From contig NZ_SUMC01000058.1 of NCBI RefSeq assembly GCF_005047355.1, positions 1-52,632 on the forward strand: DNA of 52,632 bases. Reading direction: 5' to 3'. This DNA is from Actinacidiphila oryziradicis (GTDB lineage: Bacteria > Actinomycetota > Actinomycetes > Streptomycetales > Streptomycetaceae). The position numbers and the translations under genes were made by a program. Below the pieces are notes generated by a model. That model made no database searches, had not been told where the DNA came from, and saw only the letters and a program-made list of their open reading frames with translations. Shown here piece by piece: positions 1-6,796 of this stretch (within the stretch, counting starts at the first letter, position 1; each line of letters begins with the position of its first letter).

Positions 1-30
1 CCCACTGGACCTGGATCACCTACGTCCCCC

Positions 31-121
31 GGGTCTGGTGACCAGAACGACAAGAGCCGTGTAACGGGCGACTGTTAAGCACGGTTCTGTGAGGGCCGGG
101 GGCTGCGATGCCCCCGGCTAC
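31..121 (+). ncRNA. 3' end of a group II intron (domains V and VI)
   Basis: Positions 53-88 fold as a typical domain V: arms AGAGCCGTG and CACGGTTCT, an inner helix AACGG/CTGTT and a GCGA tetraloop. Domain VI follows at about 92-119, with arms GCCGGGGGC and GCCCCCGGC around a 6-nt loop, and the intron should end near the CTAC at 118-121. The catalytic AGC triad is present as the AGAGC start of domain V. Any intron-encoded reverse transcriptase would lie upstream of the window. The exact 3' splice site is inferred. Confidence 0.75.
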
Positions 122-680
122 TCGGCGATCAAGGCGACCCGCTATCGCGGGTCGCGCGCGGCCGGGCCCGGGCCGGCCGCTTTCGGCTTCGCCACCGCTT
201 GCCGACCCCAGCCTTGCCGCGCAGGAAGCATGGCGGGGAAACTCGCGGCGCGGCAACGGCTTTGACGCAGGATCATCCGCAGCGCAGATGGTGGCCGTGA
301 CGCCTCCGGCAGGGCCGCTATTGCCTGCTCGCTTCCGTGGTCGGCGGGCGGCTCGCCCTGGCTGAGATGCCAGGCAGCGGCGCGGGTGGAAACGGGTCCG
401 CGGTGGCTGGGGCGGGGGCCGACGGCATCTTGAGCCACCTGCCCGCACTGGGACCCGCGTCGAGCAAGACCAGGGGGCCACTCGATCACATTGCGGTCAG
501 GCCATAAGGCTGACCGAGTTGCCGACCAGCGTAGGGCCCCCTGATCATGCCCGACCCCAGCACGGACAGGACACCGGCCCAAGATCCCGCCAACCCCCGC
601 GCGACTGTGTGCTCGCCAGCGGGGGTGAACCCCTGCCGATCGGGCTGACCAGAGCCGCACGGCCGTCCTACACTGCTTGC
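122..680. other. Stretch without a recognisable gene
   Basis: Several overlapping reading frames are open on both strands, as expected at this GC content, but none gives a recognisable domain, a convincing ribosome site or protein-like composition. It separates the intron end from the toxin-antitoxin pair. Confidence 0.5.
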
Positions 681-953
681 GTGACCGCTGCATACGACTA
701 TGAGGACATGCACCACCTGGTGGACCGGCTCACCCCGACCCAGGTGCGACGCCTGCGTCTGCTCGTTACCCAGGACGAGGAACTGTCCCAGGTCGCTCAG
801 ATGCTCCACGAGGCCCAGTCGCCCGAGGCGGAGGCGGTCCCGGAGGGGCTGCTGGCCCTGATCGGCAGCATCGACGGCCCGGCGGACCTGGGCGAGCGAC
901 ACGACGATTACATCCGCGAGCGGATGCGCGAGCGCTTCGGCGACTCGGCGTGA
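681..953 (+). CDS. Putative antitoxin of a VapBC-like pair
   Basis: The 90-residue acidic protein begins at a GTG (VTAAYDYEDMHHLVD) and contains a short helix-rich segment (LTPTQVRRLRLLV) followed by an acidic tail ending RMRERFGDSA. The open frame extends upstream to 519, but the upstream residues have random composition, so I chose 681. Its stop overlaps the GTG of the next gene (GTGA at 950-953), the usual antitoxin-toxin coupling. I do not recognise a defined DNA-binding fold, so the role rests mainly on size and on the adjacent PIN-domain gene. In the family, the antitoxin binds and blocks the PIN RNase and represses the operon. Confidence 0.6.
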   Translation: MTAAYDYEDMHHLVDRLTPTQVRRLRLLVTQDEELSQVAQMLHEAQSPEAEAVPEGLLALIGSIDGPADLGERHDDYIRERMRERFGDSA

Positions 954-1362
954 TCGCCACAGTCCTGGACACCGGCCCCCTGGCAGCAGCACTGAACGGG
1001 GGCGATCGACGGCACGCTGAATGCGCCTCGCTGCTGATGTCGCTCACCGGTCGCCGCCTGCTGCCCAGCCCGGTCATGACCGAGGTCTGCTGGCTGCTGG
1101 AGCGCTGGCCCAAGGTCGAGGCAGCGTTCCTGGCCCAGGTCGCACGGGGAACCTTCGAGCTGGTCCACCTCTCACCCCAGCCGACCTGACGCGCATGGGT
1201 GAGCTGGTCCTCCAGTACGCGGACTTCCCACTCGGCGGCGTCGACGCCTCGGTCATCGCGGTGGCCGAACGCTTCCGCGTGGACCGGGTGGCCACCCTGG
1301 ACCGGCGGCACTTCAGCGTCGTCAAGCCCTCCCACGTCCCCGCGCTCACGCTGCTGCCTTAG
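950..1362 (+). pseudogene. PIN-domain toxin (VapC-like), frameshifted
   Basis: The first frame encodes the PIN start VLDTGPLAAAL (first acidic residue) and the second acidic site in MTEVCWLLE, then stops at 1187-1189. Homology continues one frame over as ADLTRMGELVLQYADF, GGVDASVIAVAERF (third Asp) and VATLDRRHF (fourth Asp) to 1362. All four acidic residues of the RNase site are therefore present but split by an indel near 1165-1175, in the CTCTCACCCC run. PIN toxins cleave RNA, often tRNA or rRNA. Read as written, the toxin is inactive while its antitoxin is intact. A sequencing error would restore a normal gene of about 137 residues. Confidence 0.8.
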
Positions 1363-1383
1363 CTCGACCCCGATGGTCTATGC

Positions 1384-1552
1384 CACTGACGGCCGCGGAG
1401 ATCGACAGCGCCCCGCCCGCTATCCAGTGGTCGTCGGCGCCCGTACGCACCTCGCGCCGGTCGAAGCGGGCCAGCGCCAGCCCGTACAGCGCTACCCCCA
1501 AGCCGAAGAACACCAGACCCGCCCAGCACAGCCACCGCGACCTCTCCGGTAC
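1384..1552 (-). pseudogene. Fragment of a TehA/SLAC1-type membrane transporter
   Basis: About 55 residues on the minus strand read as the end of a multi-pass membrane protein: a hydrophobic segment (CWAGLVFFGLGVALYGLAL) followed by ARFDRREV and DHWIAGGALSISA. This resembles the loop and next helix of actinobacterial tellurite-resistance/C4-dicarboxylate transporters, from memory and without alignment. There is no start codon or full domain, and the flanks have no matching sequence, so it is a relic. It lies downstream of selD on the same strand. Confidence 0.45.
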
Positions 1553-1718
1553 GGCGAGGGTACCCGCGCGCCCACAGCCAGACGCCGGCGCAGGTCGTGC
1601 AGATCGCGGCCCCGTCGCCGGGACGGAGTCCGGGAAGGGCACGGTCCTGGCTGCATCCCGGGGTATGTCCGCGCACTGGCGGTCACACCGCCCTGGAGGC
1701 GACGGCCTGATGATCAGG

Positions 1719-1734
1719 ACGACAAGAGCCGTGT
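1719..1734 (+). repeat. Second copy of the 5' strand of the intron domain V
   Basis: The 16-nt string ACGACAAGAGCCGTGT at 47-62 recurs exactly at 1719-1734, and the preceding bases are also similar (CTGGTGACCAGA versus CTGATGATCAGG). The partner strand CACGGTTCT is missing here, so it cannot form a domain V hairpin. It is probably a relic of a second intron copy or of a deletion. Confidence 0.5.
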
Positions 1735-1851
1735 CCCGCAGCCTGCGGGCTCATCCCCGACCGTCGCCAGGCCAGGGCCTCCCACCTGCGCAATCAGGGT
1801 GGAAAGTCCCACTCTGCGGGTCCAGCGCACCCGCACAGGCCCAGGGCAGGC

Positions 1852-2883
1852 TCAGCGGATCACGAGCGTATGCTCCTGCGCCGGGACCAGCTCGCCGATG
1901 AGCGGCGCGCCGGGAACCTCGCCTGCCACGAGCAGCCCGCCGGAGGTCTGCGCGTCGGCCAGCAGCAGCCGTGTCTCCTCGTCCGCAGTGCCGAAGTCGG
2001 TGTACGGAGCAACCCAGGCCAGGTTGCGGCGCGTGCCGCCGCTGACGTAGCCGCCCTGGGCCGCTGCCCGAGCGCCGTCAAGGTACGGAACGGCCGCAGC
2101 GTCGATTACGGCGGTGACCCCTGAGGCGCGGGCCAGCTTGTAGAGATGCCCGAGCAGGCCGAACCCGGTGACGTCCGTGGCGCACACGGCGCCAGCGCGC
2201 AGAGCGGCGGCAGCGGCGTCCCGGTTGAGTTCCGTCATGACCGCCACCGCTTGCTCGAACACCTCGCCCGTGGCCTTGTGCCGGTTGTTCAGCACGCCGA
2301 GGCCGAGCGGCTTGGTAAGCGACAGCGGCATTCCCGGCCGGCCGCGGTCGTTGCGCAGCAGCCGGTCCGGATCGGCGACCCCGGTGACCGCCATCCCGTA
2401 TTTGGGCTCGGCGTCGTCGACGCTGTGGCCGCCTGCCACGTGGCAGCCTGCCTGGGAGGCGATGTCCAGGCCGCCGCGGAGCACCTCCCTGGCCAGGTCG
2501 AACGGCAACACCTCACGAGGCCATGCCAGCAGGTTCACCGCCACCACCGGCTGCCCGCCCATGGCGTACACGTCTGACAGCGCGTTGGCGGCGGCGATGC
2601 GGCCCCAGTCGTACGGATCGTCCACCACGGGTGTGAAGAAGTCGGCGGTTGCCACAACAGCGCCCCCAGTGCCGGGGTTCGCGCCGGGCAACCGGACGAC
2701 CGCCGCGTCGTCGCCGCTGTCCAGGCCGACCAGCAATTCGGGGGCGCCGGCCACCGGCGTGCCGGTCAAGCCCGCTACCACATCCTCCAGTTCGCCGGGT
2801 GGGATCTTGCACGCGCAGCCGCCGCCGCGCGCGTACTGGGTCAGGCGGACGGGTTCCACTCGGGACCTCCTGGCGAGATTCAT
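1852..2883 (-). CDS. selD: Selenide, water dikinase (selenophosphate synthetase)
   Basis: This 343-residue enzyme uses ATP and selenide to make selenophosphate, the selenium donor for SelA. The N-terminal catalytic motif GGGCACKIPPG carries Cys23 and Lys26, matching E. coli Cys17 and Lys20; the catalytic residue is Cys, not Sec. It is followed by the ATP/Mg segments LDSGDDAAVV, ATADFFTPVVDD and ANALSDVYAMGG and by GGHSVDDAEPKYGMAVTG and TDVTGFGLLGHL, all typical of SelD. The ATG at 2883 is preceded by GGAGAAGG; the open frame reaches 3069 but overlaps the tRNA region with unlike residues. It lies downstream of tRNA-Sec and co-directional with selB and selA, completing the Sec pathway. Confidence 0.97.
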   Translation of the reverse strand: MNLARRSRVEPVRLTQYARGGGCACKIPPGELEDVVAGLTGTPVAGAPELLVGLDSGDDAAVVRLPGANPGTGGAVVATADFFTPVVDDPYDWGRIAAANALSDVYAMGGQPVVAVNLLAWPREVLPFDLAREVLRGGLDIASQAGCHVAGGHSVDDAEPKYGMAVTGVADPDRLLRNDRGRPGMPLSLTKPLGLGVLNNRHKATGEVFEQAVAVMTELNRDAAAAALRAGAVCATDVTGFGLLGHLYKLARASGVTAVIDAAAVPYLDGARAAAQGGYVSGGTRRNLAWVAPYTDFGTADEETRLLLADAQTSGGLLVAGEVPGAPLIGELVPAQEHTLVIR

Positions 2884-3030
2884 CCTGTTTCCTTCTCCGT
2901 TCTTCTCGTCCGTCCGGGGACGGTTTCCGCGACACGCCGATGGGCTTGGGCCGGCGGGCCGGGCTGCCGCGGTTCGATGAGGGTCCGCCCGGGTTTGCCG
3001 CTCGTCTGTCGGTACGCGCACGCCTGGCGT

Positions 3031-3123
3031 GGAGGCGTAGGGGTGCCTGGTGGCCCTCCCGGTCTTCAAAACCGAGGTGTCCGAGGATCTCGGACAGGCG
3101 GGTTCGATTCCCGTCCGCCTCCG
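3031..3123 (+). tRNA. selC: tRNA-Sec (anticodon TCA)
   Basis: The acceptor arms GGAGGCG (3031-3037) and CGCCTCC (3116-3122) pair perfectly, with discriminator G at 3123. The anticodon loop CTTCAAA carries TCA at 3066-3068. A long variable arm (TGTCCGAG/CTCGGACA, about 3078-3097) and a T arm with loop TTCGATT follow. The size of about 93 nt and the long extra arm are diagnostic of tRNA-Sec, the substrate charged with serine and then converted by SelA. CCA is not encoded. It is antisense to the last 18 codons of selB. Confidence 0.96.
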
Positions 3124-4904
3124 CTGGGCTGCTGAGCCTGGCAGCGCCGCCGGGTGTCGTCCACCCGGACGGTCCAGCCCCGCTTGTCCAGGTACTCCAG
3201 CAGCGGTACCGCGACCCGCCGGGTGGTGTCCAGGGCCCGGCGGGCCTCGCTGACGGTGAAGGGCTGCTCCAGCCGGGCGAGGACCTCGGCCGCCCGCGCG
3301 TCGGCTTCCGGCAGCAGTACGACTCCGTCCGTGATCTTCAGCACGGCGCCGGCTGCCGCCGCGGCGGCGAGGAGTTTCGGTGTCAGGCCGAGTTCGGCCA
3401 GACGGTCGGCTTCCGGAGCCCGGAAAGGCGCACCGGCCAATTCGCGGCGCACGGCGTCGACCGCTGCCCGAACGTGCGGTGGGAGCTCGGGCCCGGCGGC
3501 GCTGCCGTAGAGCCTGCCGTCCCGCTGCCGCAGCAGGGTCTTCTCACCGGTGGCCATCAGCGCCTCGACGAGCCTGCGGTCGGGCAGGCCCAGGGCTCGC
3601 CGCGCGGCCTCGACTGGCATGCCGGGGTCCATGGGGTGCGCGGCCGCGTGGGTCTCGACGGCCGTCACCAGTCGGCGGCCCAGCTCCGCCCAGTGGTCCG
3701 GGTCGGCGAGCCAGTCCGCGGTCACGGGCTCCACAGGGTCCGGCACGCCCATGGCGAGCAGTTCCTCCCGATGGATCAGGCCGCGGCGGCGCAACTCGTC
3801 CCCGCCGTCCGGAGTGCCGGTCATGGCCGCCAGTTCGCGGGCACGGGCCGCGGCCGCGCCGCGCCGGGTCAGCCGCGGCGGACGGACGTCGAGGACGGTG
3901 ACGCCGGCCGGGACCCGATGCCGTCCCGGGTCCCGCAGCATCGCGGTGTCGCCGATGCGCAGCGGCAGCGGCCGGGCCAGCGACAGGCGTGCGGTGTCCT
4001 GGCCCAGCGGCCGCACGGTGACCGGGACGGCGGCGGAGCCGGCATGCAGGGTCAGCTGCCGCGGCAGGTCGGACGACGGGTCGCCGCGCAGGCGGACGTC
4101 GATCACGTCGGCGGCGAGCCAGCGCCCCGGCGCCAGCAGTGCGTCGCCGCGCCTGAGGGACTTTGCGGCGGCTCCGTGAACGTTCACCGCGACGCGGGCG
4201 ACGGCGCTCACCGCGTCCCTGTCCTCCTTGAGGGTCTGCAGGCCCCGCACCCTCAGTTGACTCGCGTCTCCGGCGAGGGTGAGACGGTCGCCGATGTGGA
4301 GGGCGCCGGCGCCGAGCGTTCCCGTCACCACGGTGCCGCGCCCCCGGACCGTGAAGGAACGGTCCACCCACAGCCGTACGTCGGCGTTCGTATCGGGGCC
4401 GGGCAGCGCATGGACCAGCCGGACCAGCGCTCCACGCAGCTCGTCGAGTCCTGCGCCGGTGACCGCGCTGACCGCCACGGCCTCGGCCCCGCCCAGTGAA
4501 GTGGCGGCGAGCCGGGTCAGCGCCTCGTCGCGTGCGGGTCCCGGATCCGCCAGGTCGGTGCGTGTGACAGCGAGCAAGCTGTGCCGCACGCCCAAGGCAT
4601 CCAGGATCGCGAGGTGCTCCTCCGACTGGGGCTGCCAGCCCTGGTCCGCGGCGACCACCAGCAGCACGGCCGGCACGGGGCCGACGCCTGCCAGCATGTT
4701 CCCCACCAGCCGTTCGTGGCCGGGTACGTCCACGAAGGTCACCTGCTCCCCGCCGGGCGACAGCCGCGTCCACGCGAATCCGAGGTCCAGGGTGAGTCCG
4801 CGTCGGCGTTCTTCCGCCCAGCGGTCCGGCTCCATGCCGGTGAGGGCACGGACCAGCGTGGACTTTCCATGGTCGACGTGCCCGGCTGTGGCGACGACGT
4901 GCAT
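3066..4904 (-). CDS. selB: Selenocysteine-specific elongation factor SelB
   Basis: This 612-residue GTPase delivers Sec-tRNA to UGA codons marked by a SECIS hairpin. G-domain motifs are GHVDHGKST (residues 8-16), RRGLTLDLGFAW (switch I), DVPGHE (59-64) and TRTD (114-117, in place of NKxD). EF-Tu-like beta barrels follow (for example RGRGTVVTGTL), then winged-helix repeats ending at GWTVRVDD. The ATG at 4904 is 6 nt below the selA stop. The C-terminal tail of about 18 residues is encoded by the strand opposite tRNA-Sec, and the stop codon (3066-3068) is the exact complement of the tRNA anticodon. Confidence 0.97.
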   Translation of the reverse strand: MHVVATAGHVDHGKSTLVRALTGMEPDRWAEERRRGLTLDLGFAWTRLSPGGEQVTFVDVPGHERLVGNMLAGVGPVPAVLLVVAADQGWQPQSEEHLAILDALGVRHSLLAVTRTDLADPGPARDEALTRLAATSLGGAEAVAVSAVTGAGLDELRGALVRLVHALPGPDTNADVRLWVDRSFTVRGRGTVVTGTLGAGALHIGDRLTLAGDASQLRVRGLQTLKEDRDAVSAVARVAVNVHGAAAKSLRRGDALLAPGRWLAADVIDVRLRGDPSSDLPRQLTLHAGSAAVPVTVRPLGQDTARLSLARPLPLRIGDTAMLRDPGRHRVPAGVTVLDVRPPRLTRRGAAAARARELAAMTGTPDGGDELRRRGLIHREELLAMGVPDPVEPVTADWLADPDHWAELGRRLVTAVETHAAAHPMDPGMPVEAARRALGLPDRRLVEALMATGEKTLLRQRDGRLYGSAAGPELPPHVRAAVDAVRRELAGAPFRAPEADRLAELGLTPKLLAAAAAAGAVLKITDGVVLLPEADARAAEVLARLEQPFTVSEARRALDTTRRVAVPLLEYLDKRGWTVRVDDTRRRCQAQQPSGGGRESNPPVRDPRTPRF

Positions 4905-4910
4905 CTCCGC

Positions 4911-6296
4911 TCACCTCCCCAGACCAGCGGTCGGGGCGACCGACCGGACGGCCGCCACAACCGCCTGGTCGAGTTCGCGAGGCACCGCACGCAGGTCGAG
5001 CAGGCATCGTCCGCCTTCGACGCGGCCCATCACGGCGGGCGTCGCACACCGCAACCGCGCGGCATACGGCGCGGGCAGCGACAAGGCCGCGCTGGGCAGC
5101 GTGACGCCCGGAGCGCCCCCACCGCCGACCGCTGCCTCGCTGTCCACTGCTCGTGCGTCAAGTCCCGTATCGCACAACTCGGCGGCGAGTCGCTCGGCTC
5201 GTTCCCGCAAGGCACGCACGTCGGCGTGCAGTGCCGCGTGCGTGGGTGTCGCGGGGCCGCGCACCGTGGCCTCCAGAGCGGCAAGCGTCAGCTTGTCCAC
5301 CCGCAACGCGCGGGCCAGCGGATGACGGTTCAGCCGCCGCACGTACTCCGCCTGCCCGAGGACGATGCCGCATTGCGGTCCGCCGAGGAGCTTGTCGCCG
5401 CTGGCGGTCACGAGGGAGGCGCCGGCACGCAGCCAGCTGGTGGCGTCCGGCTCGCCGGGCAACATCGGGTCCGGTCGCAGGAGACCGGACCCGATGTCGG
5501 CGACGACCGGGACACCGAGTCCGGACAGCTCGGCGACGCTCGCCGAGCTGGTGAATCCGGTGACGCGGAAGTTGGACGGGTGGACCTTCAGCAGAAATCC
5601 GGTGTCCGGGCCGACCGCCTGCGCGTAGTCCCCGGCAACGGTCCTGTTGGTGGTACCCACCTCGCGCAGCCGAGCTCCGGTCGACACCAGCAGGTCCGGG
5701 AGGCGGAAGCCGTCGCCGATCTCCACCATCTCGCCCCTGCTGACGATGATCTCCTTCCCGGCCGCCAACGCCGTCGCGGCCAGGACCAGAGCCGCCGCAC
5801 CGTTGTTCACCACGTGAGCCGCCTCCGCAGCCGGTACCCGCTCAAGCAGAGCCGCCAGCGCCGTCCGGCCACGTCGGGACCGCGCCCCGGTGGCCAGGTC
5901 CAGTTCGACGTCGGTGTGCCCGCAGGCAGCGAGCACCGCCTCCTGGGCGGCCCCGGACAGCGACGCCCGACCCAGGTTCGTATGCAGGAGTACCCCGGTC
6001 GCGTTGATGACCGGACGCAGACCGGCCGCGGTCTCCGGCAGGGCCGCCACCGCCGCGTCGGCAACGGACGCGCCGGGGATCTCACCGGCCCGCGCCCGCT
6101 CCTGAGCCCCCCCGACGACCGACTTCACCAGATCGGGCCCCAGCCGCTCGACAGCGGTCACAAGCCGGGGATCACCGAGCACCGCGTCAGTCCGGACAAT
6201 GTGACGCCGCGGGTCCCCGCCGGACCCTGTGCCTCTCGCGGTGCTGCCCGCCTCCGGGCGCCCTCGCAACGTCGTCGGTCCGTCCTGGTGATCCAT
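4911..6296 (-). CDS. selA: L-seryl-tRNA(Sec) selenium transferase
   Basis: This 461-residue PLP enzyme converts Ser-tRNA(Sec) to Sec-tRNA(Sec) using selenophosphate. Family landmarks in order are PVINATGVLLHTNLGR (95-110), NNGAAALVL, RGEMVEIGDGFRLPD, GTTNRT, KVHPSNFRV, VADIGSGLL and the PLP-lysine motif TASGDKLLGGPQ (Lys302). The ATG at 6296 (MDHQDG) was chosen because upstream codons in the open frame belong to an unrelated transposase remnant. It forms a tight operon with selB (6 nt apart) and runs divergently from the Sec-containing formate dehydrogenase genes. Confidence 0.96.
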   Translation of the reverse strand: MDHQDGPTTLRGRPEAGSTARGTGSGGDPRRHIVRTDAVLGDPRLVTAVERLGPDLVKSVVGGAQERARAGEIPGASVADAAVAALPETAAGLRPVINATGVLLHTNLGRASLSGAAQEAVLAACGHTDVELDLATGARSRRGRTALAALLERVPAAEAAHVVNNGAAALVLAATALAAGKEIIVSRGEMVEIGDGFRLPDLLVSTGARLREVGTTNRTVAGDYAQAVGPDTGFLLKVHPSNFRVTGFTSSASVAELSGLGVPVVADIGSGLLRPDPMLPGEPDATSWLRAGASLVTASGDKLLGGPQCGIVLGQAEYVRRLNRHPLARALRVDKLTLAALEATVRGPATPTHAALHADVRALRERAERLAAELCDTGLDARAVDSEAAVGGGGAPGVTLPSAALSLPAPYAARLRCATPAVMGRVEGGRCLLDLRAVPRELDQAVVAAVRSVAPTAGLGR

Positions 6297-6363
6297 GGGT
6301 GGCCTCCCGAGGAGTGCGGGATGGGGAAGTGCGGCCGGTCCGTCCTGGCCTTGCGCAGCATCA

Positions 6364-6394
6364 TCCGGTACGCGCTGCAGCAGCGCGTACCGGA
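6364..6394. promoter_or_regulatory. Perfect 31-nt palindrome in the selA-fdhG interval
   Basis: TCCGGTACGCGCTGC (6364-6378) is followed, after a single A, by its exact reverse complement (6380-6394). It lies 68 nt upstream of the selA start and about 400 nt from fdhG. The position suits a dimeric operator or a transcript hairpin; the sequence matches no operator I recognise. Confidence 0.45.
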
Positions 6395-6472
6395 CAGCTG
6401 CGAGCCGTGTGCCGGTACCCGGATGGACTACCGGCGAACCCTTGATACCGCAAGCACAGTCATGGGGCCTGG

Positions 6473-6740
6473 GCTCGGCGTTGTAGCGGCTGTGGCGGGC
6501 GCGGGTCTGGCTGCGTCGTCGCCACGATGACCAGTGCAGATGGTGGATGGGAGTGAGGCGGCGGGGGTGGAAAACCAGGTGGATGAGGCGGCGGATCTCC
6601 GCGACGGACAGGGGTATCAGGCCGTCGTGTCGGGCTGCGGACCCCCCCTTGGGCAGTTCGTGTGCCCGGATAGCGGCGAGGGCGGCCGTGGACGGGGTGA
6701 TGTGCCGGTGCAAGAGGAGTTCCCCGAACTTGCGGAAGGC
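6473..6740 (-). pseudogene. C-terminal remnant of an IS transposase
   Basis: About 88 residues read like the end of a Streptomyces IS701-like or similar DDE transposase: ITPSTAALAAIRAHELPKGG, then LIPLSVAEIRRLIHLVF, then HHLHWSSWRRRSQTRARHSRY. The SVAEIRRL...HWSxWRRRxQxxAxxxHY pattern is typical of such C-termini, by recall rather than alignment. There is no catalytic region and no terminal repeat that I can place. The frame runs on without a stop into the selA leader, so it is a truncated relic at the edge of the selenocysteine cassette. Confidence 0.55.
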
Positions 6741-6796
6741 TAGCTGACCAGTAGCGTTGAGTACAGGTACATGCCACTGCACGGAGGAGCAGGCGG

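Noticed and set aside
1187..1189. In-frame TGA in the PIN toxin as a second selenocysteine codon
   Set aside because: The protein does not continue in the same frame after the TGA but one frame over, and no SECIS-like GGTCT hairpin lies 11 nt downstream.
2805..2830. Selenocysteine in SelD
   Set aside because: The active-site codons read TGC (Cys23, Cys25), with no TGA.
4581..6530. 649-residue plus-strand frame over selA and selB
   Set aside because: Shadow of the selA/selB genes; no start site or domain.
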